Assembly: GCA_050015055.1 (NCBI GenBank)
Contig: JBEKCD010000001.1
Location: 180,662 to 244,661, forward strand
Reading direction: 5' to 3'
Origin: JBEKCD01 sp050015055
GTDB taxonomy: Archaea; Thermoproteota; Bathyarchaeia; Bathyarchaeales; Bathycorpusculaceae
DNA length: 64,000 nt
Positions 1 to 8,962 of the stretch are shown one piece after another (the first letter of the stretch is position 1; each line of letters starts with the position of its first letter). Under the pieces are notes generated by a model, which searched no databases, was not told the origin of the DNA, and was given only the letters and a program-made list of their open reading frames with translations. The position numbers and the translations under genes are program-made.

Positions 1-89
1 TGCTGCCAGACGAGGAAATCCTGAGAAGACTGCTGTTGGAGGTCAGGAAAGTGAAAAAGAGGAAGAAAGCCCTGGCAGAGGTGAATTGA
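1..89 (+). CDS. 3' end of an unidentified gene (partial)
   Basis: An open frame enters from the left edge and stops with TGA at 87-89, one base before the fwdA start codon. Only 28 residues are visible. They are helical and end in a Lys/Arg-rich tail (KVKKRKKALAEVN). The tight spacing implies one operon with fwdA. In methanogens the neighbours of fwdA are other formylmethanofuran dehydrogenase subunits (B, D), so a subunit such as FwdB is the natural guess, but the visible tail is too short to prove it. Confidence 0.5.
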   Translation, partial: LPDEEILRRLLLEVRKVKKRKKALAEVN

Positions 90-90
90 A

Positions 91-1782
91 ATGGAGCTTC
101 TGGTGAAAAACGGCTTCGTCTACGACCCCCTCAACGGTGTTAACGGCGAAAAGATGGACATCGCCATTAGAGATGGGAAAATCGTTGAAAGTGTAAATGA
201 GCGAAGGGCAAGAAAGATCAATGCTTCTGGAATGGCGGTTATGCCTGGCGGCGTAGACATTCACACCCACATCGCCGGCTCAGAAGTCAACACTGGGAGG
301 CTCCTGAGACCTGAAGACCACTTCAGAGATTTTGAATCAAAAACATCGGTGACGAGGGCAGGAGTCGGCCGTTCCATTCCTTCGACGTTTACCACGGGCT
401 ACCGCTACGCCAGAATGGGGTACACGACGATAATGAATCCCTCAATGCCCCCTCTAGAAGCGAAGCACACACACGAAGAGTTGAACGACACTCCGATGCT
501 TGACAAGGCCTCTTACCCGCTTCTTGGCAACTGGTGGTTCGTGCTCGAATACCTAGCTCAAGGAAAAATCAAGGAATGCGCAAGACACATCGCATGGATT
601 ATGAGTTCAACGAAAGGATACGCCATAAAAATCGTCAACCCCGGTGGATTGGAAGCTTGGGGCTTCGGCCACAACGTCAAGGATCTGGACGATCAGGTTC
701 CCTACTTCTGCACGACACCACGAGAAATCATCCGCGGGCTGTGCAAGGCGAACAAGCTTCTGAACCTGCCTCACACGATTCATGTCCATGCAAACAACCT
801 CGGAAAGCCGGGAAACTACACAACCGCCCTAGAAACTTTGAAGTGCGTCGAGGACCTGGCAACTGAAGACAAGCCAGTTATTCACTTAACACACTGCCAA
901 TTCAGCGCATTCAAGGGCGACGACTGGAGAACATTGGAGTCAGGAGCAGAAGAGATTGCGAACTATATGAACGGTCACTCTCACGCGACCATGGACATGG
1001 GTCAAGTAATATTCACGGACACGACAACGATGACTGCTGACGGCCCGTTCCAATACGCGCTGTACGGGCTCACGGGGAACAAGTGGGTAAACCATGACGT
1101 GGAAACCGAGACAAGCGGGGGCATCGTGCCTTTCCGCTATCATCGCAAGAGCTACGTTCACGCGGTCCAATGGACCATCGGCCTGGAGCTGGCTCTACTC
1201 ATCAAAGACCCTTGGAGAATCTTCATGACGACAGACCATCCTAACGGGGGGCCTTTCACGGCTTACCCAAAGATTATCGCTTGGCTCATCAGCAAAAAAG
1301 CGAGAGAGGCAAGCTTGAAGAGAATCAACGCGCGAGCGCGTAGCCGAAGCCTTCTGCCGTCAATGGATCGTGAGCTGAGTCTCTACGAGATTGCAACGGT
1401 GACTAGGGCCGGGCAGGCCAGAGCCTTGGGTCTGAAGAACAAGGGGCATCTGGGCGTCGGAGCGGATGCTGACATAGCAGTTTACAACGTGAACCCTGAA
1501 ACAACCGATATTTCAAGGAAGTACAGAACCGTCAGAAAAGCGTTTAGAAAGGCCGCCTACACTGTTAAGGGTGGAGAACTGGTTGTCAAGGACGGCGTAA
1601 TCCTCAAGCATGTTGACGGTCATACGATGTGGCTCGACGTAAAAGTCTCTGAACCGGCAAAAATAACGGGCGACATGAAGAGAAGGTTCAAAGAGTACTG
1701 GACAGTTGAGTATGAAAACTATCCTGTAAGCGAAGAGCACCTCAGAGGGTTGGACCCAATAACCGTGAAGGCTAGTGTCTAA
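91..1782 (+). CDS. fwdA: Formylmethanofuran dehydrogenase subunit A
   Basis: Amidohydrolase subunit of the tungsten/molybdenum formylmethanofuran dehydrogenase, which carries formate to methanofuran as N-formylmethanofuran at a binuclear metal site. At 563 residues it has the family's usual length. Visible motifs are the metal-binding HTH at residues 58-60 (VDIHTHIAG), a Lys near residue 180 in AIKIVNPGG that fits the carboxylated metal-bridging lysine, VHANNLG near 230, HLTHCQF near 265 and the Asp-containing TDHPNGGPF near 380. The ATG follows the previous stop by one base, and the stop abuts the fwdC ATG, so the genes are co-transcribed. It catalyses the first step of the archaeal methyl branch together with FwdC. 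Confidence 0.96.
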   Translation: MELLVKNGFVYDPLNGVNGEKMDIAIRDGKIVESVNERRARKINASGMAVMPGGVDIHTHIAGSEVNTGRLLRPEDHFRDFESKTSVTRAGVGRSIPSTFTTGYRYARMGYTTIMNPSMPPLEAKHTHEELNDTPMLDKASYPLLGNWWFVLEYLAQGKIKECARHIAWIMSSTKGYAIKIVNPGGLEAWGFGHNVKDLDDQVPYFCTTPREIIRGLCKANKLLNLPHTIHVHANNLGKPGNYTTALETLKCVEDLATEDKPVIHLTHCQFSAFKGDDWRTLESGAEEIANYMNGHSHATMDMGQVIFTDTTTMTADGPFQYALYGLTGNKWVNHDVETETSGGIVPFRYHRKSYVHAVQWTIGLELALLIKDPWRIFMTTDHPNGGPFTAYPKIIAWLISKKAREASLKRINARARSRSLLPSMDRELSLYEIATVTRAGQARALGLKNKGHLGVGADADIAVYNVNPETTDISRKYRTVRKAFRKAAYTVKGGELVVKDGVILKHVDGHTMWLDVKVSEPAKITGDMKRRFKEYWTVEYENYPVSEEHLRGLDPITVKASV

Positions 1783-2607
1783 ATGGTAAGTCTGCGCCCT
1801 CTAAAGGATTTCAGGTTTCCAGTCTTGGCCGAGTGCATAAACCCCGATGTTTTTCAAGGAAAGACACTGAACGAAATAGAAGCCTTGCAGGTCTGGGAAG
1901 GGAACAAGCAGAAAAAACTCGGTGAACTCTTTAAGATTGACGAAGTCAAAACGGAAAATCAACCTGACAACCCGGCTGTAACGGTCCGCGGCGACGTCAG
2001 GAAGGTTCGAAGAATCGGGTTAGGAATGAAGGGCGGAGAGATAACAATCAACGGCGACGCCGGAATGCATTTGGGCGAAGAGATGAGGGGCGGCAACATC
2101 ACCGTTCACGGAAACACTGGAGGATGGACGGGGTCTATGATGAGGGCAGGCACGATAGAGGTTTTCGGAAGCGCCGGCGACTACCTGGGCGCTCCGTACC
2201 GGGGAAGCACCGAGGGCATGCACGGAGGAAGAATTATTGTCCATGGAAATGTTGGAACCGAAGCAGGAGCCAACATGAAGAAGGGCATAATCAAAATCTA
2301 CGGCAGCGCGGGTCAATTCGTAGGCTTCCGTATGCATGACGGGACAATCTACGTTCAAGGAGACTGTGAAGGAAGAGCAGGAGCATGCATGGTAAACGGC
2401 AAAATCGTAGTTGGAGGGCACCTGGAATCCGTTCTCCCCTCATTCACCATAGACGGCATCAGACCGAAGGTCAAGATTGAAGAAAACGAAGTGGCCGAAG
2501 GGCCCTTGTACGTTTTTCTCGGAGACCTTGTGGAAAACGGAAACGGCAAACTTTATGTCTCCAAACAGAAGAATCCACATCTAAACTCTTACGAAAAATT
2601 CCTCTGA
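1783..2607 (+). CDS. fwdC: Formylmethanofuran dehydrogenase subunit C
   Basis: A 274-residue protein built from Gly-rich beta-helix turns like the C-terminal domain of glutamate synthase, for example GGEITINGDAGMHLG, GGNITVHGNTGGWTG and KGIIKIYGSAGQFVG between about residues 80 and 210. FwdC binds FwdA and the metallo-subunit B in the dehydrogenase complex. The ATG starts on the base after the fwdA stop codon, indicating translational coupling. Length and repeat pattern match the methanogen subunit. The FwdB and FwdD subunits are not visible and may lie upstream of the window. Confidence 0.95.
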   Translation: MVSLRPLKDFRFPVLAECINPDVFQGKTLNEIEALQVWEGNKQKKLGELFKIDEVKTENQPDNPAVTVRGDVRKVRRIGLGMKGGEITINGDAGMHLGEEMRGGNITVHGNTGGWTGSMMRAGTIEVFGSAGDYLGAPYRGSTEGMHGGRIIVHGNVGTEAGANMKKGIIKIYGSAGQFVGFRMHDGTIYVQGDCEGRAGACMVNGKIVVGGHLESVLPSFTIDGIRPKVKIEENEVAEGPLYVFLGDLVENGNGKLYVSKQKNPHLNSYEKFL

Positions 2608-2620
2608 GGAGAAAACCTAG

Positions 2621-3601
2621 ATGAAAAAACCCTTGAGCGTAAATCGCCTAGCGTGGAAACTGCTGGATGAACTCGTTGAAAACGCAGATCTCTACGGAGT
2701 CAAGGTCGAAGAAACAGAATCTGGAACCACCATAATCGACGCAGGAGTGAATGCGCGAGGAGGATTTCAGGCAGGAAAGATTATCACCGAAATATGCATG
2801 GGAGGATGCGGAAAAGCCGAAATAACCTGCCGAGGATACGGAGACCTAGACCTTCCGTCAATACAAATCTACTCAGACCATCCGGTCATCGCAACTTTAG
2901 GCTCACAGTATGCTGGGTGGCAAATAAACGAAGAAGGCTACTTCGCAATAGGCTCGGGGCCGGCAAGAGCATTGGCACAGAAGCCGAAGGACATCTACGG
3001 AGAAATCGGGTACAAGGACGATTTCAACAGAGGAGTCGTGGTTCTTGAAACTGACAAGTGTCCGCCCGCGAATATCGTGGAGCGCTTTGCAAAAGACTGC
3101 AAGATATCACCTCAAAATCTGGCAATAGTGTTGACTCCGACAGCCAGCCTAACTGGAGCAACGCAAGTGTCAGGCAGAATAGTCGAAACAGGGATCCACA
3201 AGCTCAGAAGGCTCGGACTAGATGCTAATGTGATCATTTACGCTTCCGGATATGCGCCAATTTCCCCTATCCATCCGAAGTTCGTGAGGGCTATGGCAAG
3301 GACTAACGACGCCATCCTGTACGGGGGAACTGCCTACTATGTCGTTGAGTATGACGATGAAGAAAAACTGATGGATATAGTGAAAAAGGCTCCATCCATG
3401 GCGTCCGAGGCCTATGGGAGACCTTTCATAGAAATATTCAAAGAAGCAAAATACGACTTTTACAAAATTGACCCAGACCTCTTTGCGCCAGCGGTAGTCA
3501 CAATTGTCAACGCAAGTACTGGGAGCGTTTTTCAGAGTGGCAGAGTGAACGCGAAAGCGCTAATTGACTCGTTCGAGCTAAAACGAATTAACCCAGTATA
3601 A
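2621..3601 (+). CDS. mch: Methenyltetrahydromethanopterin cyclohydrolase
   Basis: Interconverts N5-formyl- and N5,N10-methenyl-tetrahydromethanopterin, two steps after FwdABC. The protein has 326 residues, the family's normal size, starting MKKPLSVNRLAWKLLDELVE, a typical Mch N-terminus. Other recognisable blocks are EICMGGCGKAEITC (about 58-71), SDHPVIATLGSQYAGW, the GSGPARAL loop, and GGTAYYVVEYDDE near 240. GAGGA lies 11 bases before the ATG. Only 13 bases separate it from fwdC. The trio fwdA-fwdC-mch shows a cell handling C1 units on methanofuran and tetrahydromethanopterin-type carriers. Confidence 0.96.
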   Translation: MKKPLSVNRLAWKLLDELVENADLYGVKVEETESGTTIIDAGVNARGGFQAGKIITEICMGGCGKAEITCRGYGDLDLPSIQIYSDHPVIATLGSQYAGWQINEEGYFAIGSGPARALAQKPKDIYGEIGYKDDFNRGVVVLETDKCPPANIVERFAKDCKISPQNLAIVLTPTASLTGATQVSGRIVETGIHKLRRLGLDANVIIYASGYAPISPIHPKFVRAMARTNDAILYGGTAYYVVEYDDEEKLMDIVKKAPSMASEAYGRPFIEIFKEAKYDFYKIDPDLFAPAVVTIVNASTGSVFQSGRVNAKALIDSFELKRINPV

Positions 3602-3654
3602 CACAAATCTGGATTTTTCTCAGTTCTGGAAGCAAGTGCAATTCGAAGTCTCGT

Positions 3655-4212
3655 TTATTTAGATATCCTGACGACTCTGGCAACAGTTTTTGCCAGTGAA
3701 TAGCCAATGGGGATAGTGTAAAGAGCTAGGGTGGCATTGAAAACTGCTATCAATGGAATGTCAACCAAGATCGCTGGTTCGGGCATGCTGAAACCTACGG
3801 GCGACGGATAGCGCAGCACAACATAATTGACGAGACTCATCGCCGCTGTTCTGGCGGCGATGCCGAATGACGTGTACAGGGTAGCCGTGATTGCCAGGTT
3901 TTTCAGGGCATGTCTATCGAGTAGGATCTTTATGAAACCTACACCCGTCATCATGCTGAGCACTGCTGCCAAGTTGTATATTGGGCCAAGTGGAAGGGCG
4001 CCTGGAAAGAATATGAGAAGAACTACGGTGTTTATGCCTGTTACAAAGAGCAATACTTGGGTTCCGAAGAGAAAGAAAACTGTGACTAGGGGTATCTCCC
4101 ATATCTGGTAGTATAGAAAAGGAGCGTAGGGAGCAGGGATTCTGAGTGAAAAGTTGAGAGCAATGGCGAGTGCACTGAACACTACCCCGACTGCCAGATC
4201 TCTCGTATTCAT
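3655..4212 (-). CDS. ECF-type transporter S component (substrate unknown)
   Basis: A 185-residue protein with five to six hydrophobic segments and the compact layout of energy-coupling-factor substrate-binding (S) subunits: NTRDLAVGVVFSALAIAL at the start, then a conserved-looking YYQIWEIPLV, PGALPLGPIYNLAAVLS and a C-terminal IPLIAVFNATLALYTIP. It would capture a vitamin-like substrate in the membrane and work with shared EcfA/EcfT units, none of which are in the window. I cannot name the substrate; no riboswitch is visible upstream. It is convergent with mch. Confidence 0.7.
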   Translation of the reverse strand: MNTRDLAVGVVFSALAIALNFSLRIPAPYAPFLYYQIWEIPLVTVFFLFGTQVLLFVTGINTVVLLIFFPGALPLGPIYNLAAVLSMMTGVGFIKILLDRHALKNLAITATLYTSFGIAARTAAMSLVNYVVLRYPSPVGFSMPEPAILVDIPLIAVFNATLALYTIPIGYSLAKTVARVVRISK

Positions 4213-4373
4213 TTTTCTCCCCCGAATTTTCGGCAGAGTCTATGCTGTCCACAATTATTTAAGAGTAGTTACTCAGGAATGAGTACAACATCTTTGGCGG
4301 CGCTGGTACCTCTACGGTTTCCAATATATTGCGATGCCAGTTGGAAAATTTCGGTTGCTGGAGGCTTTTCTAA

Positions 4374-4625
4374 ATGAAGGCTTCCATAGTTGCAGACCTC
4401 CTAGAAACCTCAGGTTATTTTTTGCTTATTTTAGTCCTCTCTCTTAGTTTCATCAGTCTGTCAATTCTGGCACTTATGATTGCAACAGGGATAGACCTGT
4501 TCCAGTTGGGTTTGGATTCTGGGCTTGCTAGTGCATCCATGTATGTATGTGCATGCATTATGCTCTTCATCAAAGCTTGTTTGAGAGGTTTTGTGAAGTC
4601 TGTATCGGAAGGAGGCTCCATGTGA
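4374..4625 (+). CDS. Small two-helix membrane protein A
   Basis: An 83-residue protein with two predicted transmembrane helices, at about residues 14-40 (FLLILVLSLSFISLSILAL) and 52-68. The ATG at 4374 has GGAGG about ten bases upstream. Its stop overlaps the GTG of the next small membrane protein, so the two are translated together. No family is recognised. Confidence 0.6.
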   Translation: MKASIVADLLETSGYFLLILVLSLSFISLSILALMIATGIDLFQLGLDSGLASASMYVCACIMLFIKACLRGFVKSVSEGGSM

Positions 4626-4852
4626 AAAATCATCGGAGTCTCAATTTTAGCATTAGTAATGAATTTGCAGACCTCATATCAATGATTGGAATGATTATTT
4701 TTCTTTCTTCAATGCTAGTTGGAATGATGTTTCTGCTAAATACTGGAAGCGCACCTGCGATTATGTTGTATCCTATTATTGTTGGTCTCTTTCTTATTAT
4801 GGCTGGATTCTGTCTTAGAGTAGTAAACGACTGTTTTTTCAATTCTTCTTAG
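4622..4852 (+). CDS. Small two-helix membrane protein B
   Basis: The open frame is longer, but the GTG at 4622 is the likely start: it overlaps the stop of the preceding gene (ATGTGA) and sits behind GGAGG, giving 76 residues. Two hydrophobic helices are visible (IGMIIFLSSMLVGMMFLL and IMLYPIIVGLFLIMAGF). The 3' end overlaps the convergent gene at 4839-5681 by 14 bases. Probably a partner of the upstream two-helix protein; no function assigned. Confidence 0.6.
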   Translation: MKNHRSLNFSISNEFADLISMIGMIIFLSSMLVGMMFLLNTGSAPAIMLYPIIVGLFLIMAGFCLRVVNDCFFNSS

Positions 4853-5681
4853 ACCAATATTCATAAATCAATTTTGATGCTTCAACCAAGACAAATATAA
4901 CTAGTACAACAGATACGACTTCATCTATTCGGTTGTATCTTGCAGCTTGTAGAGTGTCAGAGGAATCGATATGGATGATAATATTATCATATATTTGGTC
5001 AACAAGTTGCGTATTGTTTGACATGATATTACCCGTGAGAAATGATATTTCAGGATGGTAGTCTCCCTGTGCAGTCCAAACGATAGTTTGCGTAATCGCG
5101 CTCACATTATTTCCAAGACTGTGAAGGACTTGAATGTCTGGATTACTAGTGTTTAAAATAAGTTCGACAGCAGAACCAGTTGGACTGTATTGCGGTATGT
5201 ACTGAGTTGAATTGACTGGAAATGGGAAAAGCGGAAGGGCGTTTACTGTAAGTGGCGCTCCAGCAAATCCTACCGTAATTCCAGTATCTCCAAAAATAGG
5301 TTGATGTAATGAGCTGGTACTGTTTGGCTCATAACCATATGGATAGACGGATGTTAAATTCCACAGAAGCTCGTTTGTAAAAGTACCACCAACGTCCATA
5401 GTTATGGGTTGACCTTGAACAAAATTCCCACTCGTTGTGAGATTGACGAATATTCTGAGGGAAGGTTCATTAGGACTGTTTTGTGGATAGTCAAGTTCAA
5501 AATATCGCCAAACGACTGGAGGCGATGGATTAAAAACACAAGGGATGTCGAATAAATTTGTGATTACTGCCCCGATGGAACTTATTACGAGTAACAATAG
5601 GAGTACAAGAATTGCGCCTTTGCCTATTCTTTTCCATTTTTTCCTTTTCTCTATCTTTATGCCTAGATAGTATTGATCCAA
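4839..5681 (-). CDS. Membrane-anchored protein with large extracytoplasmic domain
   Basis: A 280-residue protein starting at TTG (AAGGATG a few bases upstream). A basic N-terminus is followed by a helix near residues 22-42 (GAILVLLLLLVISSIGAVI), a polar Asn/Ser/Thr-rich domain of about 190 residues with many N-x-S/T sites, and a second helix near 252-270 (VSVVLVIFVLVEASKLIYE) before a short basic tail. Both ends would be cytoplasmic with the middle outside. No family recognised. Confidence 0.6.
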   Translation of the reverse strand: MDQYYLGIKIEKRKKWKRIGKGAILVLLLLLVISSIGAVITNLFDIPCVFNPSPPVVWRYFELDYPQNSPNEPSLRIFVNLTTSGNFVQGQPITMDVGGTFTNELLWNLTSVYPYGYEPNSTSSLHQPIFGDTGITVGFAGAPLTVNALPLFPFPVNSTQYIPQYSPTGSAVELILNTSNPDIQVLHSLGNNVSAITQTIVWTAQGDYHPEISFLTGNIMSNNTQLVDQIYDNIIIHIDSSDTLQAARYNRIDEVVSVVLVIFVLVEASKLIYEYWSKKN

Positions 5682-5767
5682 ACAACATCCTTGTTATAGG
5701 TACTCATGGTTAGCTGTTAAATTTTTGGGTTCTCCATGCTGATCCGTTTTTTCTGTTGTGAGCCTAT

Positions 5768-6037
5768 TTGGCTTCTTCTCCTAAGCCTTGGCTTGTTGTA
5801 AGACAGAAAGGAAAGGGTCTAGTTCACACTGTTCCTGGTGAGCGTTACCGTACAAAGAAGCGCGCTGAGAAAGAGGCTAGTTTGTTTAACAGGGTTTGCA
5901 AGGGTTCAGGTGTCAAGTTCATGGTTCGTAAGGGTTCTGTCAACTTGTCGTCGGATTTGTGTTCGTGTAAACTTTCGTCGGATGGCTCTAGGTTCTGTGA
6001 AGTCTGCGTCACCCGATGCCGAAAAAGCGGTTTCTAG
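5768..6037 (+). CDS. Small basic protein with Cys-rich tail
   Basis: An 89-residue frame from TTG. The N-terminal half (PWLVVRQKGKG, then RYRTKKRAEKEASLFNR, KFMVRKG) is basic and resembles a small beta-alpha unit. The tail is rich in Ser and Cys (SDLCSCKLSSD, RFCEVCVTRC), a possible zinc site. A diverged relative lies at 6911-7087 and a DNA segment like its 3' third lies at 8550-8655. Function unknown. Confidence 0.5.
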   Translation: MASSPKPWLVVRQKGKGLVHTVPGERYRTKKRAEKEASLFNRVCKGSGVKFMVRKGSVNLSSDLCSCKLSSDGSRFCEVCVTRCRKSGF

Positions 6038-6048
6038 CGCGTGTGGAG

Positions 6049-6831
6049 ATGCCCTACTTGAATAAAACTACTGAGAGGATAATTGATAAATACACATTAA
6101 TTCCAATTGTGGCTATGTTAATGGCGGTGATCTATTTAGTGGTTGGCTTATCCGAAGTCAACATTGGAATTTTTGCTGGCGACATCGGATTGCTAGTTAC
6201 AGCAGTTCTCTTCGCACAAGAAATTAGGAAAGCCATGAAAAATAGAGCTAGCAAAGAATTGCTTCGCCATGAATCACCGATAGACTGGTTGAAAGCCAGC
6301 ACAAAATATTTTGTTTTTTCCCTTCTTTCGAGTCTTGCTTATGGATTTGTAAATGTTCAAAACGTTGGAGTTGAGAACAACCCAGTAATCGAGTACTTGC
6401 TTATCTTTTCTGTCGGTTTTTTCCTCTTTGGGCTTCTCTATACAGTCAGAATTATTTGGTTTATTATTGACCCAGCATCCAAGGCAAATATTCTTGCTGG
6501 AAGAGTCCTGAAAACAACAAGAGCCATCGGTATTAGACTTGTTTATGTGTCTTTCATATTATTTCTTCAAGTTTTTAACGGAATAATGCTTTATCTGATT
6601 CTTAGCCTTATCTTTGTGACTCATACAGCACTAACAACATTTGCGATTGTGTACTTGCCCACATTAATTCTGAGTTTCATAGCGGCAATTCCATATTTGC
6701 ATCTAATCATATTCCGCCTAAATGAGAAAGCTCGTATTCGGGATTGGATTGCCACTTTCTGTTTTTATATTCCTTGGATTGTACTCGTAACCTATAGTCT
6801 TTTGCTGAGAGCAGGAATAATACACCTTTAA
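6049..6831 (+). CDS. Polytopic membrane protein, unknown
   Basis: About 260 residues with six to seven hydrophobic helices (for example LIPIVAMLMAVIYLVVGL, YLLIFSVGFFLFGLLYTV, FCFYIPWIVLVTYSLLL) and no recognised catalytic motif. The frame is open from ATG 6016, which would overlap the previous gene. ATG 6049 and TTG 6058 are alternatives, and GTGGAG at 6043-6048 is best spaced for TTG 6058. The start is therefore unsettled. It may be co-transcribed with the upstream small gene. Confidence 0.6.
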   Translation: MPYLNKTTERIIDKYTLIPIVAMLMAVIYLVVGLSEVNIGIFAGDIGLLVTAVLFAQEIRKAMKNRASKELLRHESPIDWLKASTKYFVFSLLSSLAYGFVNVQNVGVENNPVIEYLLIFSVGFFLFGLLYTVRIIWFIIDPASKANILAGRVLKTTRAIGIRLVYVSFILFLQVFNGIMLYLILSLIFVTHTALTTFAIVYLPTLILSFIAAIPYLHLIIFRLNEKARIRDWIATFCFYIPWIVLVTYSLLLRAGIIHL

Positions 6832-6910
6832 GATTTAGTCTGTCATATCAACAAATCAGATTTTTCTTTCGTGAGTCCACACGACTTATTCGCATAATTG
6901 GCTAAAGCGA

Positions 6911-7087
6911 AAGTGGCTTATTGCAAAACGGAAAGGAAAGAGCCCTATCACAGTTACGAGTTTACGGTTCAAAACCAAGAAACAAGCCCAAAAACGAGCC
7001 CAAAACATGAATAGAGAAATGAAAGGAACAAACACAAAGTTTCTCGTTAGAAAGGTCGGATGGAGAAGAAAACGCTGGCACTCATGA
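6911..7087 (+). pseudogene. Diverged paralog of the small basic protein, no good start
   Basis: The frame 6875-7087 encodes KWLIAKRKGKSP, RFKTKKQAQKRAQNMNRE and TKFLVRKVGW, which align with PWLVVRQKGKG, RYRTKKRAEKEASLFNR and VKFMVRKG of the protein at 5768-6037. There is no ATG, GTG or TTG in frame before the conserved part, and the Cys-rich tail is missing. The 3' end overlaps the convergent transposase gene by six bases. It is likely a remnant, possibly cut by the arrival of the transposase unit. Confidence 0.5.
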
Positions 7088-8185
7088 TTTGCTTGCGTTT
7101 TGAATCAAGGTCATCCACTTGTTTTTTCCTTCTACCTTTATTCCACAAGCCTCACTAGGAGTCTTGCCGTCTAGCCCTTCATGCCCTCGGATGTAGTTGT
7201 GGAAAATCTGATAACCCGCTAGAATTGGTGTTTCCTTGGTTTTTAGTCCTCTCATTGTCTTTTCTCTGTCGCGGATTTCTCCGTTCATGCGTTCCATTTT
7301 GTTATTGTTTCTGTCACCTTTCAAAGCGATGTGTCTAATGTGGGTTGCTTCTGAAAAGGCTTTACTGCAAGCGGAAGAGTGAGTATTCAGTCCATCGGTA
7401 ATGAGGGTTTTCGGTTGTTTTCCCATGAGGTATTTGCCTCTGGAAAAGAGCGTTCTTGCATCGTGTTGATCTTTGGTTTCAGCTACCTCTTGAGCGATGA
7501 GGAAGCGACTTTCGTCACACATAAGCGAGAAAAGATACTTCATGTCACCTTTGACCTTCACATAAAGCTCATCCGCTCTCCATATGTCGCTTACGTCTGG
7601 CGTTATCGTTTCAACGTAGTCTTTCATCAGCTTAACGTACTTCTTTATCCAATTATAAATCGTCTTGTGGGAAACTTCAACACCTAAGAGCTTGAGTGAC
7701 TTCATAGTATTTCTGAGTGATTCCCCACTGAAGTATAGTTGCATGGCGGCTGTGATTGCTTTGGGATTGTGTTTCATTCGTTCGAACCCTATGTTTACGC
7801 TGTAGCTTTTTCCGCAATCTAAGCACATGAATCGTTGAATATCTCCAGTCTTATTGTGTCTTAATCCGAATTTTTTGATGTGCGTTGAGTGGCAGAATAT
7901 GCAATTGTGGATTTCGACTTCTTGTATGACTATGTTCTTTTTGACTTGCGCGTTCATTTTTTGGCTGAACTCAACAGCGAAGATGTGTTTGCATTTGACA
8001 TGTCGGTATTTGTTGTCAGGACATTCGCATATCCATTCTTTATCAACCATTGATACGGCATATTCGCCGTTTCCATTTTGAGATTGAACTGTGTAAAAGT
8101 TTTCTTCTACTCGGTGAACGCTGTTAGTGGACTGCGCGATTGATTGACCGCGTTCTTCTCTTGTGGTTGTTAGTTGAGTTGCCAT
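7082..8185 (-). mobile_element. IS6-like DDE transposase with SWIM zinc finger
   Basis: A 367-residue transposase. The N-terminal part holds a SWIM-type finger (WICECPDNKYRHVKCKH, CxC..CxH, about residues 50-68), then a CxxC pair (NCIFCHS) and CLDCGKSYSV, another zinc ribbon. The catalytic DDE/D core follows: WRADELYVKVKG, then TLITDGLNTHSS, then KMERMNGEIRDREKTMRG. The C-terminal GLDGKTPSEACGI is typical of the group. It looks intact. It is divergent from an AbrB-type gene and shares a promoter region with it. Terminal inverted repeats were not found with certainty. A decayed C-terminal copy lies at 9479-9752. Confidence 0.9.
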
Positions 8186-8192
8186 GCTTATG

Positions 8193-8292
8193 CCTCGCTA
8201 TATACCTATGGCAATACCCACTTATAAATATTTAGGTATTGTGATAGGTATATTAATATACACCTTCGTTCTCAGTAATACCTATAACGAGG
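8193..8292. promoter_or_regulatory. Shared divergent promoter with inverted repeats
   Basis: Between the transposase and the AbrB-type gene, CCTCGCTATA (8193-8202) and TATAACGAGG (8283-8292) form an inverted repeat with one mismatch. Between them are several copies of ATACCTAT/ATAGGTAT-type words in both orientations in very AT-rich DNA. This fits an operator through which the small regulator controls both genes; that role is inferred. Confidence 0.45.
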
Positions 8293-8301
8293 TACACGGC
8301 A

Positions 8302-8484
8302 ATGGGTGAAATAACATTCCTAAACAAAGCATCACCAAAAACTGAATCCCTCAGAACGACTGTTCCAGCAAGCATAATCAAACAATTTGGATTGACCGAA
8401 TACGATAAGCTAGACTGGATTTTAAAGGCTGAAGGTGGAGAACTGATAATTCAAGTCAAACCACTTAAAGGCGAAGTCAGGTAA
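8302..8484 (+). CDS. AbrB/SpoVT-type DNA-binding protein
   Basis: A 60-residue protein with the swapped-hairpin AbrB pattern: SLRTTVPASIIKQFGLTEYD, then KLDWILKAEGGELIIQVKP. The family binds DNA as dimers and often serves as an antitoxin or repressor. GAGGT lies about eight bases before the ATG. No toxin gene follows. Its divergent position beside the transposase suggests it regulates the element. Confidence 0.8.
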   Translation: MGEITFLNKASPKTESLRTTVPASIIKQFGLTEYDKLDWILKAEGGELIIQVKPLKGEVR

Positions 8485-8549
8485 AAACTTGTCAGCAACC
8501 GAATTTACCCATGAACCCTCAAAACAGCAAAACAACCGAGAACTACCCA

Positions 8550-8655
8550 GAACCTCTTTGGCGGTTCTGTCAAGTCTCCGTCGGCTGAATCTTTTTGTAA
8601 ACTTTCGTCTGCTGGCTTGGGTTCTGTGAAGTCTGCGTCTAGTTTTGGGTTCATG
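8550..8655 (+). repeat. DNA segment repeated from the 3' part of the small basic gene
   Basis: This segment closely matches 5945-6020 at DNA level: shared words are GGTTCTGTCAA, TGTAAACTTTCGTC and GGTTCTGTGAAGTCTGCGTC. Small indels change the reading frame, so it no longer encodes the Cys-rich tail. It lies just after the transposase-AbrB unit, as if that unit had split a second gene copy. Confidence 0.5.
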
Positions 8656-8777
8656 TGAAAAATCGTCTAGCCGTGGTAGTGATGGTTCACCCTGTAACAA
8701 ATCGGGTGACAAGCGATGATACACCAGAACTTTTATCATGTAGTCGATAGCGTAGTTGGTGTAAAGGAGGTGCGTAA

Positions 8778-8873
8778 ATGGACGAGCCTGATGGTGAATC
8801 AAAAGGCGGAGAAGAATGGTCAGATGAAGACTTCGATGATGACGATGACACAGATGATGACGACGACGATTAA
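8778..8873 (+). CDS. 31-residue acidic microprotein
   Basis: ATG at 8778 lies five bases after a perfect Shine-Dalgarno GGAGGTG (8766-8772). The 31-residue product is almost entirely acidic: it starts MDEPDGESKGGEEWSDEDF and ends in a run of Asp broken by one Thr. Such a strong ribosome site for such a short frame argues for real translation. No family known; it could be a charge mimic or a metal-binding peptide (inference). Confidence 0.55.
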   Translation: MDEPDGESKGGEEWSDEDFDDDDDTDDDDDD

Positions 8874-8962
8874 CAGTCAAAAGAACTTTTAGCCCCAGTT
8901 TTGGTAAAATTCGATTCAAAAATCGAAGAAAAACTTAAAAGCAACATATGTGTGCATAATCG

